DNA of 15,435 bases from an uncultured Gammaproteobacteria bacterium (GCA_945787585.1 CALZIG010000286.1:1-15435), one strand, 5' to 3'; positions 7,357-13,449 are shown, numbered from the stretch's first letter. Notes: generated by a model from the sequence alone, not told the origin. A program made the numbers and translations.

Positions 7357-9389
7357 CAGGTATCAATCTTGAACTGTGATACGCCACCCTGAAGACCATG
7401 TGCTGCATCATTTAATCTATCAATAGCACTATTAGACTGACGCAACGACTCTACCGTCTGTTGCGATGATTCACTTAGCTGAATCATCGCGTGCTTGATC
7501 TGTTCGGCACCTTCAGACTGCATTTGCATGCCTTCATGAACAATCTCGAAGCGCGGCGTGAGTGTCTGCACCTGGTCTATAATTTGCGCCAGTTGCGCCC
7601 CTACCTGTCGTACATCCTCAACACTATTTTTAACTTCATTCGAGAATTTCTCAACACTCATAACTCCCGCTGACACAGCTGACTGCATCTCCTGAACCAT
7701 CTGCTCGATATCAAGTGTGGCCACTGCCGTCTGGTCTGCAAGACGTCTAATTTCAGTTGCAACCACCGCAAAACCAACACCATATTCGCCTGCTTTTTCT
7801 GCCTCGATTGCTGCATTTAATGAGAGCAGATTCGTCTGATCCGCAACCTTTGTAATGGTGGTAACCACTGAATTAATATTACCAGCCTTCTCACTCAGGA
7901 CCTCAAGTTTAGAAGCGATCGCTTTCGATGCATCGACTACAGAGTGCATCGTAGTTTCCATACTCACTAAACCAGTGTGACCACTCGCCGCAGCTTCTGC
8001 TGTACCCGATGCAACACCAGCCACTTCATCCATCGTATTTACTAGCTCTTTACCGGTGGCAGAAATCTCAGTGGCAGTGGCAACAATTTCGTTGACTGTC
8101 GCCGCCTGTTCACCGACCGTTGCCTCCTGCTGTTTTGCAGAGGCTGCTATTTCTGTCGATGACGATGTCACCTGTATGCCAGACTGTTGCACCTGTGATA
8201 CCAGCTTATTCAGACTATTAAGCATGCTCTGAATGCCCTGAGCTAACCTGCCAACGGCATCCTCACCTTGAATATCAATGACACCAGTAAGATCACCCGC
8301 GGCTGCACGCTGTACTACGCTCTGCATCACATCTACTTTTTGTTCAAGGTCTTCCATTGCTTCGCGACGCTCTTCCATTAGCTGGCGCAAATTATCAATC
8401 ATCGATTGTAATCCGGCCCCTAGCGAACCGATTGAATCGTCACCCTGAAATGACACCACACCTGTCAAATCGCCTTCACCCGCACGACTGACCACATCTA
8501 ATAAAATGTCTACTTTCTGCTTGAGCGCTTCAGCGGCATCATGTTCACGCTGTGCTTGCACTTTCTGCTCTTCATTTGAAGTATCAACATTATCAGCCAT
8601 CATATTCAATGATGAACCCAGCCGTCCTATCTCGTCATGTGACATTAACTGAACACGTGCCGAGCTATCACCATTGGCCCGCTTTGTTACCATATCCATC
8701 AATTTCATGAGTGGCTTTGAGAGCCATTTTCCAAGCAGAAAATTTGCTAATAACAACCCAGCAAGCAACAAAAACAGGTTGGCTAGCACCTGATTTCTGA
8801 GATCTTGTGCAATCATCTCATCCATATGCTGTAGTGAATAACTTACTCGAACCACACCATTGACTGAATTTTCTGGCACATTGTGGCAGGCAAGACAGTT
8901 GACATCGCCCTCATTCTTTGCCTCCGTCGCCCGGAATGGTGTTAGTACCGTTACCACACGTCCTTTCAGGCCGCGATTAAATTCCTCGCCGCGCTGATAT
9001 TCAATGATCTGCTCACCCTGTAACGCACGTCTGTCCCATTCATCAACAGGTGCCTCTTCTGGAAAACCTGGACCATACTGCTGTATAACGGGTTCACCAC
9101 GAATCACACGCGCATCGACAACGTTATTACGCTTGAGAATTTTATTTCGCAGGATGCTGCGTTGATCCATGGTACTGGTCAACATCATGGTGTTGAGACT
9201 ATCAAAATAGAATGTTGCCAGGTCTTGTGCGCGTTCTTCCGCATCTTCTTGCGCACGTTGCTTCTCAACATAAACCGTATAGCCAGTCACCATGCTGATT
9301 ACAAATACAAAGATGAAGGCAACGGTTAGATTGATCTTCACCCTCACGGACAGCTGACCAAACAACGAACCATTCTCTTGCGACGCCAT
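7356..9389 (-). CDS. wspA: WspA-type methyl-accepting receptor with c-type heme sensor domain
   Basis: This is the inner-membrane chemoreceptor that should feed the Wsp phosphorelay. The 677 residues show TM1 (about 18-41), a periplasmic domain (about 42-200), and TM2 (about 201-220). They are followed by three HAMP units (about 222-271, 292-338 and 351-397) and an MCP signalling domain (about 400-677). The hairpin tip carries NLLSLNAAIEAEKAGEYG and ATEIRRLADQTAVAT, the latter typical of WspA. The periplasmic part carries CLACH at 165-169, a c-type heme attachment motif. It also carries LNTMMLTSTM (65-74), reminiscent of heme-sensing MCPs described from Geobacter. Pseudomonas WspA instead has a four-helix-bundle sensor and is shorter (about 540 residues, from memory). 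There is no C-terminal CheR-binding pentapeptide. The ATG has GAGGG six bases upstream. The wspA assignment comes from operon position; the ligand is inferred, and heme binding depends on export and the Ccm machinery. Confidence 0.92.
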   Translation of the reverse strand: MASQENGSLFGQLSVRVKINLTVAFIFVFVISMVTGYTVYVEKQRAQEDAEERAQDLATFYFDSLNTMMLTSTMDQRSILRNKILKRNNVVDARVIRGEPVIQQYGPGFPEEAPVDEWDRRALQGEQIIEYQRGEEFNRGLKGRVVTVLTPFRATEAKNEGDVNCLACHNVPENSVNGVVRVSYSLQHMDEMIAQDLRNQVLANLFLLLAGLLLANFLLGKWLSKPLMKLMDMVTKRANGDSSARVQLMSHDEIGRLGSSLNMMADNVDTSNEEQKVQAQREHDAAEALKQKVDILLDVVSRAGEGDLTGVVSFQGDDSIGSLGAGLQSMIDNLRQLMEERREAMEDLEQKVDVMQSVVQRAAAGDLTGVIDIQGEDAVGRLAQGIQSMLNSLNKLVSQVQQSGIQVTSSSTEIAASAKQQEATVGEQAATVNEIVATATEISATGKELVNTMDEVAGVASGTAEAAASGHTGLVSMETTMHSVVDASKAIASKLEVLSEKAGNINSVVTTITKVADQTNLLSLNAAIEAEKAGEYGVGFAVVATEIRRLADQTAVATLDIEQMVQEMQSAVSAGVMSVEKFSNEVKNSVEDVRQVGAQLAQIIDQVQTLTPRFEIVHEGMQMQSEGAEQIKHAMIQLSESSQQTVESLRQSNSAIDRLNDAAHGLQGGVSQFKIDT

Positions 9390-9545
9390 AAGGAACCCTC
9401 AAACTATTCTAGAATTATCGATTAATTAGCATTATCCCGACTCTGTTTTATATCCCAGAGCCGTCAGGTAATGCTACGGCTGAATAATTCAGAACTTTAG
9501 CAAAGGACTACGTCAATATAGTAAAACCAACAAATGAAAAGTAAC
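9390..9545 (-). promoter_or_regulatory. Leader/upstream region of the wsp operon with long imperfect hairpin
   Basis: This AT-rich spacer between the beta-barrel gene and wspA should hold the operon promoter and 5' leader. On the transcribed strand, 9476 to 9427 can fold as one long stem. UAGCAUUA pairs with UAAUGCUA (8 bp), then CCUGA with UCGGG (5 bp, one G-U), then CUCUG with CAGAG (5 bp), closing a 10-base loop that starts GGAUAU. The U-G pair would be a C-A mismatch in RNA from the other strand, mildly favouring a role in wspA mRNA. An alternative stem GCCGU/ACGGC (9480-9460) competes with it. A 13-base palindrome CTGAATAATTCAG lies at 9480-9492 and ATTCTAGAAT at 9406-9415. A candidate -10 TATATT is at 9520-9515 with only a poor -35. 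No run of T follows the hairpin, so it does not look like a standard terminator. Function is unknown. Confidence 0.45.
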
Positions 9546-10403
9546 TTAGAAAACCCGGCCAATAGAAAGACTTAACGCATCCATACTGCTTTTAGGTTGA
9601 TGAACAAGAAAATCGCCAGTAGACACTGCATGGGACTTTGAAAAACGGAAGCTATCATAAACAAAAACAATAAATGTGCCTTTATCCAACCCCTGCCAAT
9701 CCATAAGCTGGAATCGATAACTAAAAAAAACTGAAGGCTCTTTGCCTGGGTCAAGCTCGACGGAAGGAACATCAAGGGTCTCTTTTGTGAATACGGGATA
9801 TTTCACCCCCAGGCGCCACAAACTTTTCCAGAATTCTGCCCTATGCTGCCCCCCCAGCGAAAATCGAGTGAAAGCAATCTTATAATCCTCCACCAGCCCT
9901 CCAACACTATTGCCCTGTGAATTCACACCATTTCCAATATCCCTGGTCCAGCTATCGATACCGATGCCCACTAAAAAATCAACTGATTGACCCAATGGAG
10001 AATTTACTAACCGGTAACCACCCCAAGCTTCCCCAGTGACGCCAGTATAATCCACATCAGCCGCACTAAAATGACCGCCAGGCTGACTTTGCCCATCATA
10101 CTCAACATCACCACCATAGAGGGAGCCGTCTATGCGATAGATCATCCCACTAGACACTCTCGCCTCATTGTTATGGGAAAATCTAATACGTGCACGCGGC
10201 CCTTGCTCAGTCAACAGGCGTGTATCGCTACTATTAAACTCCTGCCAACGAAATAGCTCGAGCCCCAGGCTCACCTCGGTGAGCCCATCGTCAAACAATC
10301 GCTCACGCTCGAGTGCGGCCTGACCACCTTGCGCGGCTGCCTGTGGCGGGCACAAAATAAGAACCCCCACAGCCGCCAATGCGGTAAGGAATAATCTTTT
10401 CAT
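9546..10403 (-). CDS. Predicted outer-membrane beta-barrel protein, unknown function
   Basis: I do not recognise a named family. The 285-residue product starting at 10403 has a clear Sec signal peptide: basic MKR, a hydrophobic core LFLTALAAVGVLIL, then the cleavage motif AAA before QGG (around residues 23-26). The rest is built of alternating polar/hydrophobic strands rich in Gly, Tyr, Phe and Trp, with many SLGLEL- and YRFQL-like segments. It ends in SIGRVF, and a C-terminal Phe is the usual BAM recognition signal of outer-membrane barrels. The frame stays open 21 codons further upstream (to 10466), but that extension is basic and would bury the signal peptide, so the inner ATG is preferred. 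The ribosome site is weak (AAGG, about 11 bases away). The same strand and a gap of about 156 bases to wspA leave a functional link possible but unproven. Confidence 0.8.
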   Translation of the reverse strand: MKRLFLTALAAVGVLILCPPQAAAQGGQAALERERLFDDGLTEVSLGLELFRWQEFNSSDTRLLTEQGPRARIRFSHNNEARVSSGMIYRIDGSLYGGDVEYDGQSQPGGHFSAADVDYTGVTGEAWGGYRLVNSPLGQSVDFLVGIGIDSWTRDIGNGVNSQGNSVGGLVEDYKIAFTRFSLGGQHRAEFWKSLWRLGVKYPVFTKETLDVPSVELDPGKEPSVFFSYRFQLMDWQGLDKGTFIVFVYDSFRFSKSHAVSTGDFLVHQPKSSMDALSLSIGRVF

Positions 10404-10511
10404 TATTATTAATACCTTATGATTGCGCAACGAGACTGCTTTTCTTATGAAGCAGCGCCTAATCAAACCTGCATGCTGCTTAAATCAAAACGCTTTCAAC
10501 AACACCACAAT

Positions 10512-10595
10512 ACTCGTCAACATAATAGCACTGTAATGATGTAAAAGTTAAACGGGCATAAGGATACGCGTGTTACAGATATTAACACTCGTCAA
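10512..10595 (-). repeat. Two copies of a TTGACGAGT motif upstream of the beta-barrel gene
   Basis: On the minus strand the nine-base word TTGACGAGT occurs at 10595-10587 and again at 10520-10512, 75 bases apart and in the same direction. A looser copy, TTGACGTAGT, lies at 9516-9507 before wspA. The word resembles a -35 hexamer, but no acceptable -10 sits 16-18 bases downstream of either copy. The pair could be operator half-sites or chance in AT-rich spacer DNA. The rest of the 10404-10662 spacer shows no coding potential that I can support. Confidence 0.2.
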
Positions 10596-10662
10596 AGGAT
10601 GGCCATTTAAGGGCCGATTGAAACTCAGTGATTACTCAAAATACAGAAAGGTGTTTTAATCT

Positions 10663-10803
10663 TTACTCATCATCAACCAGCCGAAAGTCGATGCCTGAAA
10701 AATCGCCAGAAGAGTCCCACTCGTTGCCCCATTTATCGGCGGCAATATCATCGTTTGAAAACTCATCTTCCAAATCTACATCAATACCTTTTGGGCCACT
10801 CAT
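10663..10803 (-). CDS. 46-residue acidic small protein, unknown function
   Basis: This is a short gene of 46 codons plus stop, starting MSGPKGIDVD and ending FRLVDDE. It has 15 acidic residues against three basic ones, two Trp, no Cys and no His, and contains SGDFSGIDF, a near-repeat of SG-x-DF. It lacks any membrane segment or signal peptide, so it should be a soluble, strongly negative cytoplasmic microprotein. The support is a very strong ribosome site (AAAAGGGGG, six bases before the ATG) and a perfect -10 hexamer further upstream at 10900-10895. A longer open frame on the opposite strand over the same DNA has Ser/Pro-rich composition and no ribosome site, and looks like its antisense shadow. 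I do not recognise a family and assign no function; a regulator, nucleic-acid mimic or chaperone-like role are only guesses. Confidence 0.68.
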   Translation of the reverse strand: MSGPKGIDVDLEDEFSNDDIAADKWGNEWDSSGDFSGIDFRLVDDE

Positions 10804-10894
10804 AACAAACCCCCTTTTACCAGATGTTGTCTAATCTTACGACACGTTATCGGTACCTCAAAGATCTAATTTCTGAGACCGTGGCTGTGTAATA

Positions 10895-10900
10895 ATTATA
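10895..10900 (-). promoter_or_regulatory. Candidate -10 box (TATAAT) for the 46-aa gene
   Basis: A perfect TATAAT lies on the minus strand about 92 bases before the small acidic gene's ATG. Transcription from it would give a leader of about 85 bases. The position 17 bases further upstream reads CAAGTC, which is not a -35 match, and there is no TG extension, so an activator would be needed. A run of eight T precedes the spacer. Confidence 0.3.
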
Positions 10901-10949
10901 TCGGCAGGTAAAAAAAAGACTTGATATTGTAAGGGGACTTATAGCCACC

Positions 10950-10975
10950 CAGAGACCATTAAAAATGGAACTCTG
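10950..10975 (-). terminator. Hairpin downstream of yqiB, possible weak terminator
   Basis: In minus-strand RNA, CAGAG (10975-10971) pairs with CUCUG (10954-10950). Inside it, CCAUU (10968-10964) pairs with AAUGG (10960-10956) around a three-base loop, with a small 2x1 internal loop between the stems. It starts 14 bases past the yqiB stop, a normal place for a terminator or 3'-end stabiliser. No T-tract follows directly; a run of eight T appears about 30 bases later. It may therefore only protect the 3' end. Confidence 0.3.
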
Positions 10976-10989
10976 CTCATGTGGAGGTA

Positions 10990-11412
10990 CTAAACCGTGG
11001 CACTATAAACGCAGTGATAGTCCTTAGCAATACAGTAGGCTAGCCACTCAGAAAAGAAGACATTGACTCTTCTTTTCTCAATCGGATAACGAACTTTATT
11101 ATTGGGATAGGTATAGATGCGCGCAAAACCGGTTTTATTTTGATACGTAAGCACCTCTGCCATCCGCGCATCATTGTAAACGCGAATCTTCAGGTACATA
11201 TCCGGCACCACCTTATTGTCATCAAGGGTGTGTAGAAAGGCCACTGTCAGCGTATATTTACTGCGTTCAAGCACCTCCATATGCAAATCAGGCAACGCTT
11301 CAGTGCTTGAGAGTACCGCTGCATCTGCACCCAGATCGGGTAGCAGTCGATGGAGCGCCCGGTAGTTCTCCTCATAAACACTCATCAATGGCTTATCGTT
11401 TAATATCGACAT
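10990..11412 (-). CDS. yqiB: DUF1249 protein, YqiB-like
   Basis: This 140-residue soluble protein of the DUF1249 (YqiB) family has no established biochemical activity. The family core is visible: YEENYRALHRLLPDL (about 13-27), the central strands with LTVAFLHT, PDMYLKIRVYNDARMAEVL (about 70-88), the YPNNKVRYPIEKRRVNVF segment, and FFSEWLAYCIAK near the C-terminus. This follows the E. coli YqiB pattern (LCEMNFSQLRRLLP, MTVRLYHDAMVAEV, FLADWLRYCL). It lies directly downstream of nudF on the same strand, as in enterobacteria, with a 78-base gap. In E. coli the cpdA gene follows, but it is absent here. The ATG at 11412 has only a poor A-rich ribosome site. No signal peptide or membrane segment is seen. 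Confidence 0.88.
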   Translation of the reverse strand: MSILNDKPLMSVYEENYRALHRLLPDLGADAAVLSSTEALPDLHMEVLERSKYTLTVAFLHTLDDNKVVPDMYLKIRVYNDARMAEVLTYQNKTGFARIYTYPNNKVRYPIEKRRVNVFFSEWLAYCIAKDYHCVYSATV

Positions 11413-11490
11413 TATTTTTCAACATTTTCTCAACTTACAACATATATCGACCATATCAAAGAACATCTAAATCCTTTATTTCTTTTCTTA

Positions 11491-12090
11491 TCACAACCAT
11501 TGTCTACGCAAGCGTTCACGATTCAATATTAACCACTGTAAGGCGATGATCGGACTTGCTGATTTAATGCGCCCATTAGTCAAGAGCGAGATAGCCTCAT
11601 CATAGGTAACAACTTTCACCTTGATATCCTCCCCTTCATCCTCAACACCGTGTATGCCCCCCACATTCGTCGTATCAACTCTGCCACAAAAGAGCGCTGT
11701 TGATTCGGTCGTGCCGCCGGGGCTGACAAGATAGTTACACACCCGTTCCAGCTGATCGATCTCACAGCCGGCCTCTTCGATGGTTTCTCTCGATGCAACC
11801 GCTTCTGCCTGCTCACCTTCCTCAATAATACCTGCGACGATCTCAATCAGCCAGGGGTCTCCCGGAAAGTCCAGCGCACCCACCCGAAACTGTTCTATCA
11901 ACACCACCTCGTCACGCACCGGGTCATATGGCAATACCGCGACGGCGTGACCGCGCTCGAACAACTCCCTTGTTAACTCATCACTCCATTCTCCATCGTA
12001 TTTTCGATGCCTTAAACGCAGCCGAGCCATGCTGAAAAACCCCCTATAACAGATCGTTTTCTCAATAATCTCTACCTTCTCTGACGACAT
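11491..12090 (-). CDS. nudF: ADP-ribose pyrophosphatase (Nudix)
   Basis: This Nudix hydrolase of the NudF/AdpP type splits ADP-ribose into AMP and ribose 5-phosphate, limiting free ADP-ribose and possibly feeding back on glycogen precursors. The 199-residue product from the ATG at 12090 has an N-terminal dimerisation region (about 1-50), LIEQFRVGA (64-72) typical of NudF, and a complete Nudix box at 87-109 (GIIEEGE, seven residues, then RETIEEAGC). SPGGTTE (123-129) follows the box. The frame is open 36 codons upstream to 12198, but that extension is unlike the family and would overlap the start of the divergent Kelch gene. The ATG at 12090 has an AGGGGG-type ribosome site about six bases upstream and gives near-standard length (E. 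coli NudF is 209). It is likely co-transcribed with yqiB. Confidence 0.93.
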   Translation of the reverse strand: MSSEKVEIIEKTICYRGFFSMARLRLRHRKYDGEWSDELTRELFERGHAVAVLPYDPVRDEVVLIEQFRVGALDFPGDPWLIEIVAGIIEEGEQAEAVASRETIEEAGCEIDQLERVCNYLVSPGGTTESTALFCGRVDTTNVGGIHGVEDEGEDIKVKVVTYDEAISLLTNGRIKSASPIIALQWLILNRERLRRQWL

Positions 12091-12113
12091 TACTCCCCCC
12101 CTGCTATCAATCA

Positions 12114-12128
12114 CTGTTATGATAACTG
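12114..12128. promoter_or_regulatory. Dyad in the divergent nudF/Kelch promoter gap
   Basis: The 74-base gap between the divergent starts of nudF and the Kelch gene contains GTTATGATAAC (12116-12126), an 11-base palindrome with one central base. Flanking C and G extend it to 12114-12128 with one mismatch pair. It could be an operator for one or both genes. TATGAT within it also resembles a -10 for the plus strand. No convincing -35 was found for either gene. Confidence 0.25.
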
Positions 12129-12164
12129 CGCCCAATAATAGCCACGATGAAGCGACACTGCTGA

Positions 12165-13256
12165 ATGAACACACGCAATCAAAACTACCTGTTGCCATTT
12201 CTATTCATCACGTTGCTCGCCATTATTGCAGTTTTTTTACTTAAATCTAAGCACGACGAAACTAACCGAGCAATCTTTACGACAAGCTGGCAAAGCGCAA
12301 CACCGTTTATTACGCCTCGACGTGCGCTGGCTGCTGCCGCATACAATAATCATCTCTACATACTCGGTGGTATCGACGAACACAATCGATACGTACATGC
12401 AGTTGAATACACAAAAATTGATGCCGATGGCCAACTGGAAAAATGGCAGACAACCTCGCGTCTTAACGAGGGACGATTTTATCTTGCTGCCGCCGCCATT
12501 AACGGTTATCTCTACGCAATCGGCGGCGCTCGAGGGGAGTTAGGCGAAAACAACACCCCTGTTGCTACCGTCGAAAAAGCGAAAATCAATGCCGATGGCT
12601 CGCTCGGAATATGGGAGTTTGCACAAACGCTGACAACTCCACGCCGTGCGCTCACCGTCAATCAACGAAACAATCAGATCTACGCATTAGGTGGATATAA
12701 CGGTATTTTTTTACATTCCATCGAATACACCTCGGTCAAAGCTGATGGCACACTCACCCCTTGGCAGCTCTCTACCGAGCAATCTAAAGTGGACCGCTAC
12801 ATCCACTCCTCAGCGCTGGCAAATGACAACCTATATCTACTGGCTGGTCATATGAGAAATGACCAGACCGTAAGCTATGGCGATGTCGAGCTAAGCCAGC
12901 TCACTGACAGCGGCAATCTATCACCCTGGCACATCGAAGCCACAACACTGCTCACACCCCGTTTTATTGCCGCAGCATTTTCATTAGGGGACTATCTCTA
13001 TATTCTTGCCGGGCATGATGGGGCAAGGAGACTCAACACCGTTGAATTTGCGCCGCTGGATGACAAAGGACATGTTGGCAGCTGGCAACACACTGCACCA
13101 CTCGTCATACCAAGAAGTGGTACCGCCGCGGTGGTCTATCACAATAAGGTTTATGTACTCGGTGGGATTAGTCAAAACGGGGTGCTAAACAGCGTTGAGG
13201 TCGCCACTCAGGCCGCTGATGGGAACCTCGGGCATTTCTCAGAAATCACACATTAA
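12165..13256 (+). CDS. Membrane-anchored six-bladed Kelch-repeat protein
   Basis: This 363-residue protein has a single N-terminal hydrophobic segment (about 8-26, flanked by KSKHDE), so it is exported and probably anchored in the inner membrane with the rest in the periplasm; an uncleaved signal anchor fits. The remainder is six Kelch-like repeats starting at Trp42, Trp94, Trp150, Trp200, Trp255 and Trp307. Most carry a YxLGG- or YxLAG-type strand, and a turn of the form ADGxLxxW introduces each next blade. The repeat period is about 50-56 residues. Six blades predict a closed beta-propeller, with the last blade ending at FSEITH. The partner or substrate is unknown; Kelch propellers usually bind proteins or sugars, and sialate-mutarotase NanM-like enzymes are one possibility that I cannot support by motif. 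The gene is divergent from nudF, and its ribosome site is weak. Confidence 0.85.
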   Translation: MNTRNQNYLLPFLFITLLAIIAVFLLKSKHDETNRAIFTTSWQSATPFITPRRALAAAAYNNHLYILGGIDEHNRYVHAVEYTKIDADGQLEKWQTTSRLNEGRFYLAAAAINGYLYAIGGARGELGENNTPVATVEKAKINADGSLGIWEFAQTLTTPRRALTVNQRNNQIYALGGYNGIFLHSIEYTSVKADGTLTPWQLSTEQSKVDRYIHSSALANDNLYLLAGHMRNDQTVSYGDVELSQLTDSGNLSPWHIEATTLLTPRFIAAAFSLGDYLYILAGHDGARRLNTVEFAPLDDKGHVGSWQHTAPLVIPRSGTAAVVYHNKVYVLGGISQNGVLNSVEVATQAADGNLGHFSEITH

Positions 13257-13269
13257 ATTATCAGCGGTA

Positions 13270-13449
13270 TTATTGATCACCCTCGGAGGCGTTTTCACCT
13301 TTCTCTTTTTGCGCTTTTTCGAGCGCCAGGCGATCTTCTTTTTCTTCGGCTTCACGAATTTTCTGATTACGCATATCATCCCGCGCCAGAAAAATTAGAA
13401 AACCGACTACAATCGCTATCGCAGCAATCTGTAAACTTATCGCTAACAT
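13270..13449 (-). CDS. 59-residue single-pass membrane microprotein
   Basis: This small gene encodes MLAISLQIAAIAIVVGFLIF followed by LARDDMR and a highly charged tail. Residues about 3-22 form one hydrophobic helix. Residues 23-59 are dense in Glu, Lys, Arg and Gln with a heptad-like pattern (EEKEDRLALEKAQKEK), suggesting a cytoplasmic helix or short coiled coil. The support is a strong ribosome site (AAGGGG, five bases before the ATG) and a coherent TM-plus-amphipathic design. It converges with the Kelch gene with only 13 bases between the stops. It lies downstream of the 116-residue gene on the same strand after about 125 bases and could be co-transcribed with it. I do not recognise a family; small subunits or regulators of membrane complexes often look like this, but no partner is visible nearby. 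Confidence 0.72.
   Translation of the reverse strand: MLAISLQIAAIAIVVGFLIFLARDDMRNQKIREAEEKEDRLALEKAQKEKGENASEGDQ

Noticed and set aside
9427..9476. Intrinsic terminator for the beta-barrel gene
   Set aside because: The stem is long but AT-rich at its base and is not followed by a T-tract on the minus strand.
9390..9545. A c-di-GMP (GEMM) riboswitch in the wsp leader
   Set aside because: The conserved GEMM core words are not present. The structure seen is a simple stacked hairpin, so no riboswitch is claimed.
10404..10466. Longer beta-barrel protein starting at 10466
   Set aside because: The extension would place 21 mostly basic residues before a clean signal peptide; the inner ATG gives a normal exported protein.
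10628..10834. Plus-strand 68-codon open frame
   Set aside because: It is antisense to the 46-codon acidic gene, Ser/Pro-rich in composition, without a ribosome site.
12091..12198. Longer NudF starting at 12198
   Set aside because: The extra 36 residues are unlike NudF and would overlap the divergent Kelch start; the ATG at 12090 has a ribosome site and gives the family length.
13195..13398. Plus-strand open frame overlapping the Kelch 3' end
   Set aside because: Its Phe/Leu-rich C-terminal half is the reverse of the Glu/Lys codons of the 59-residue minus-strand gene, which has the ribosome site.
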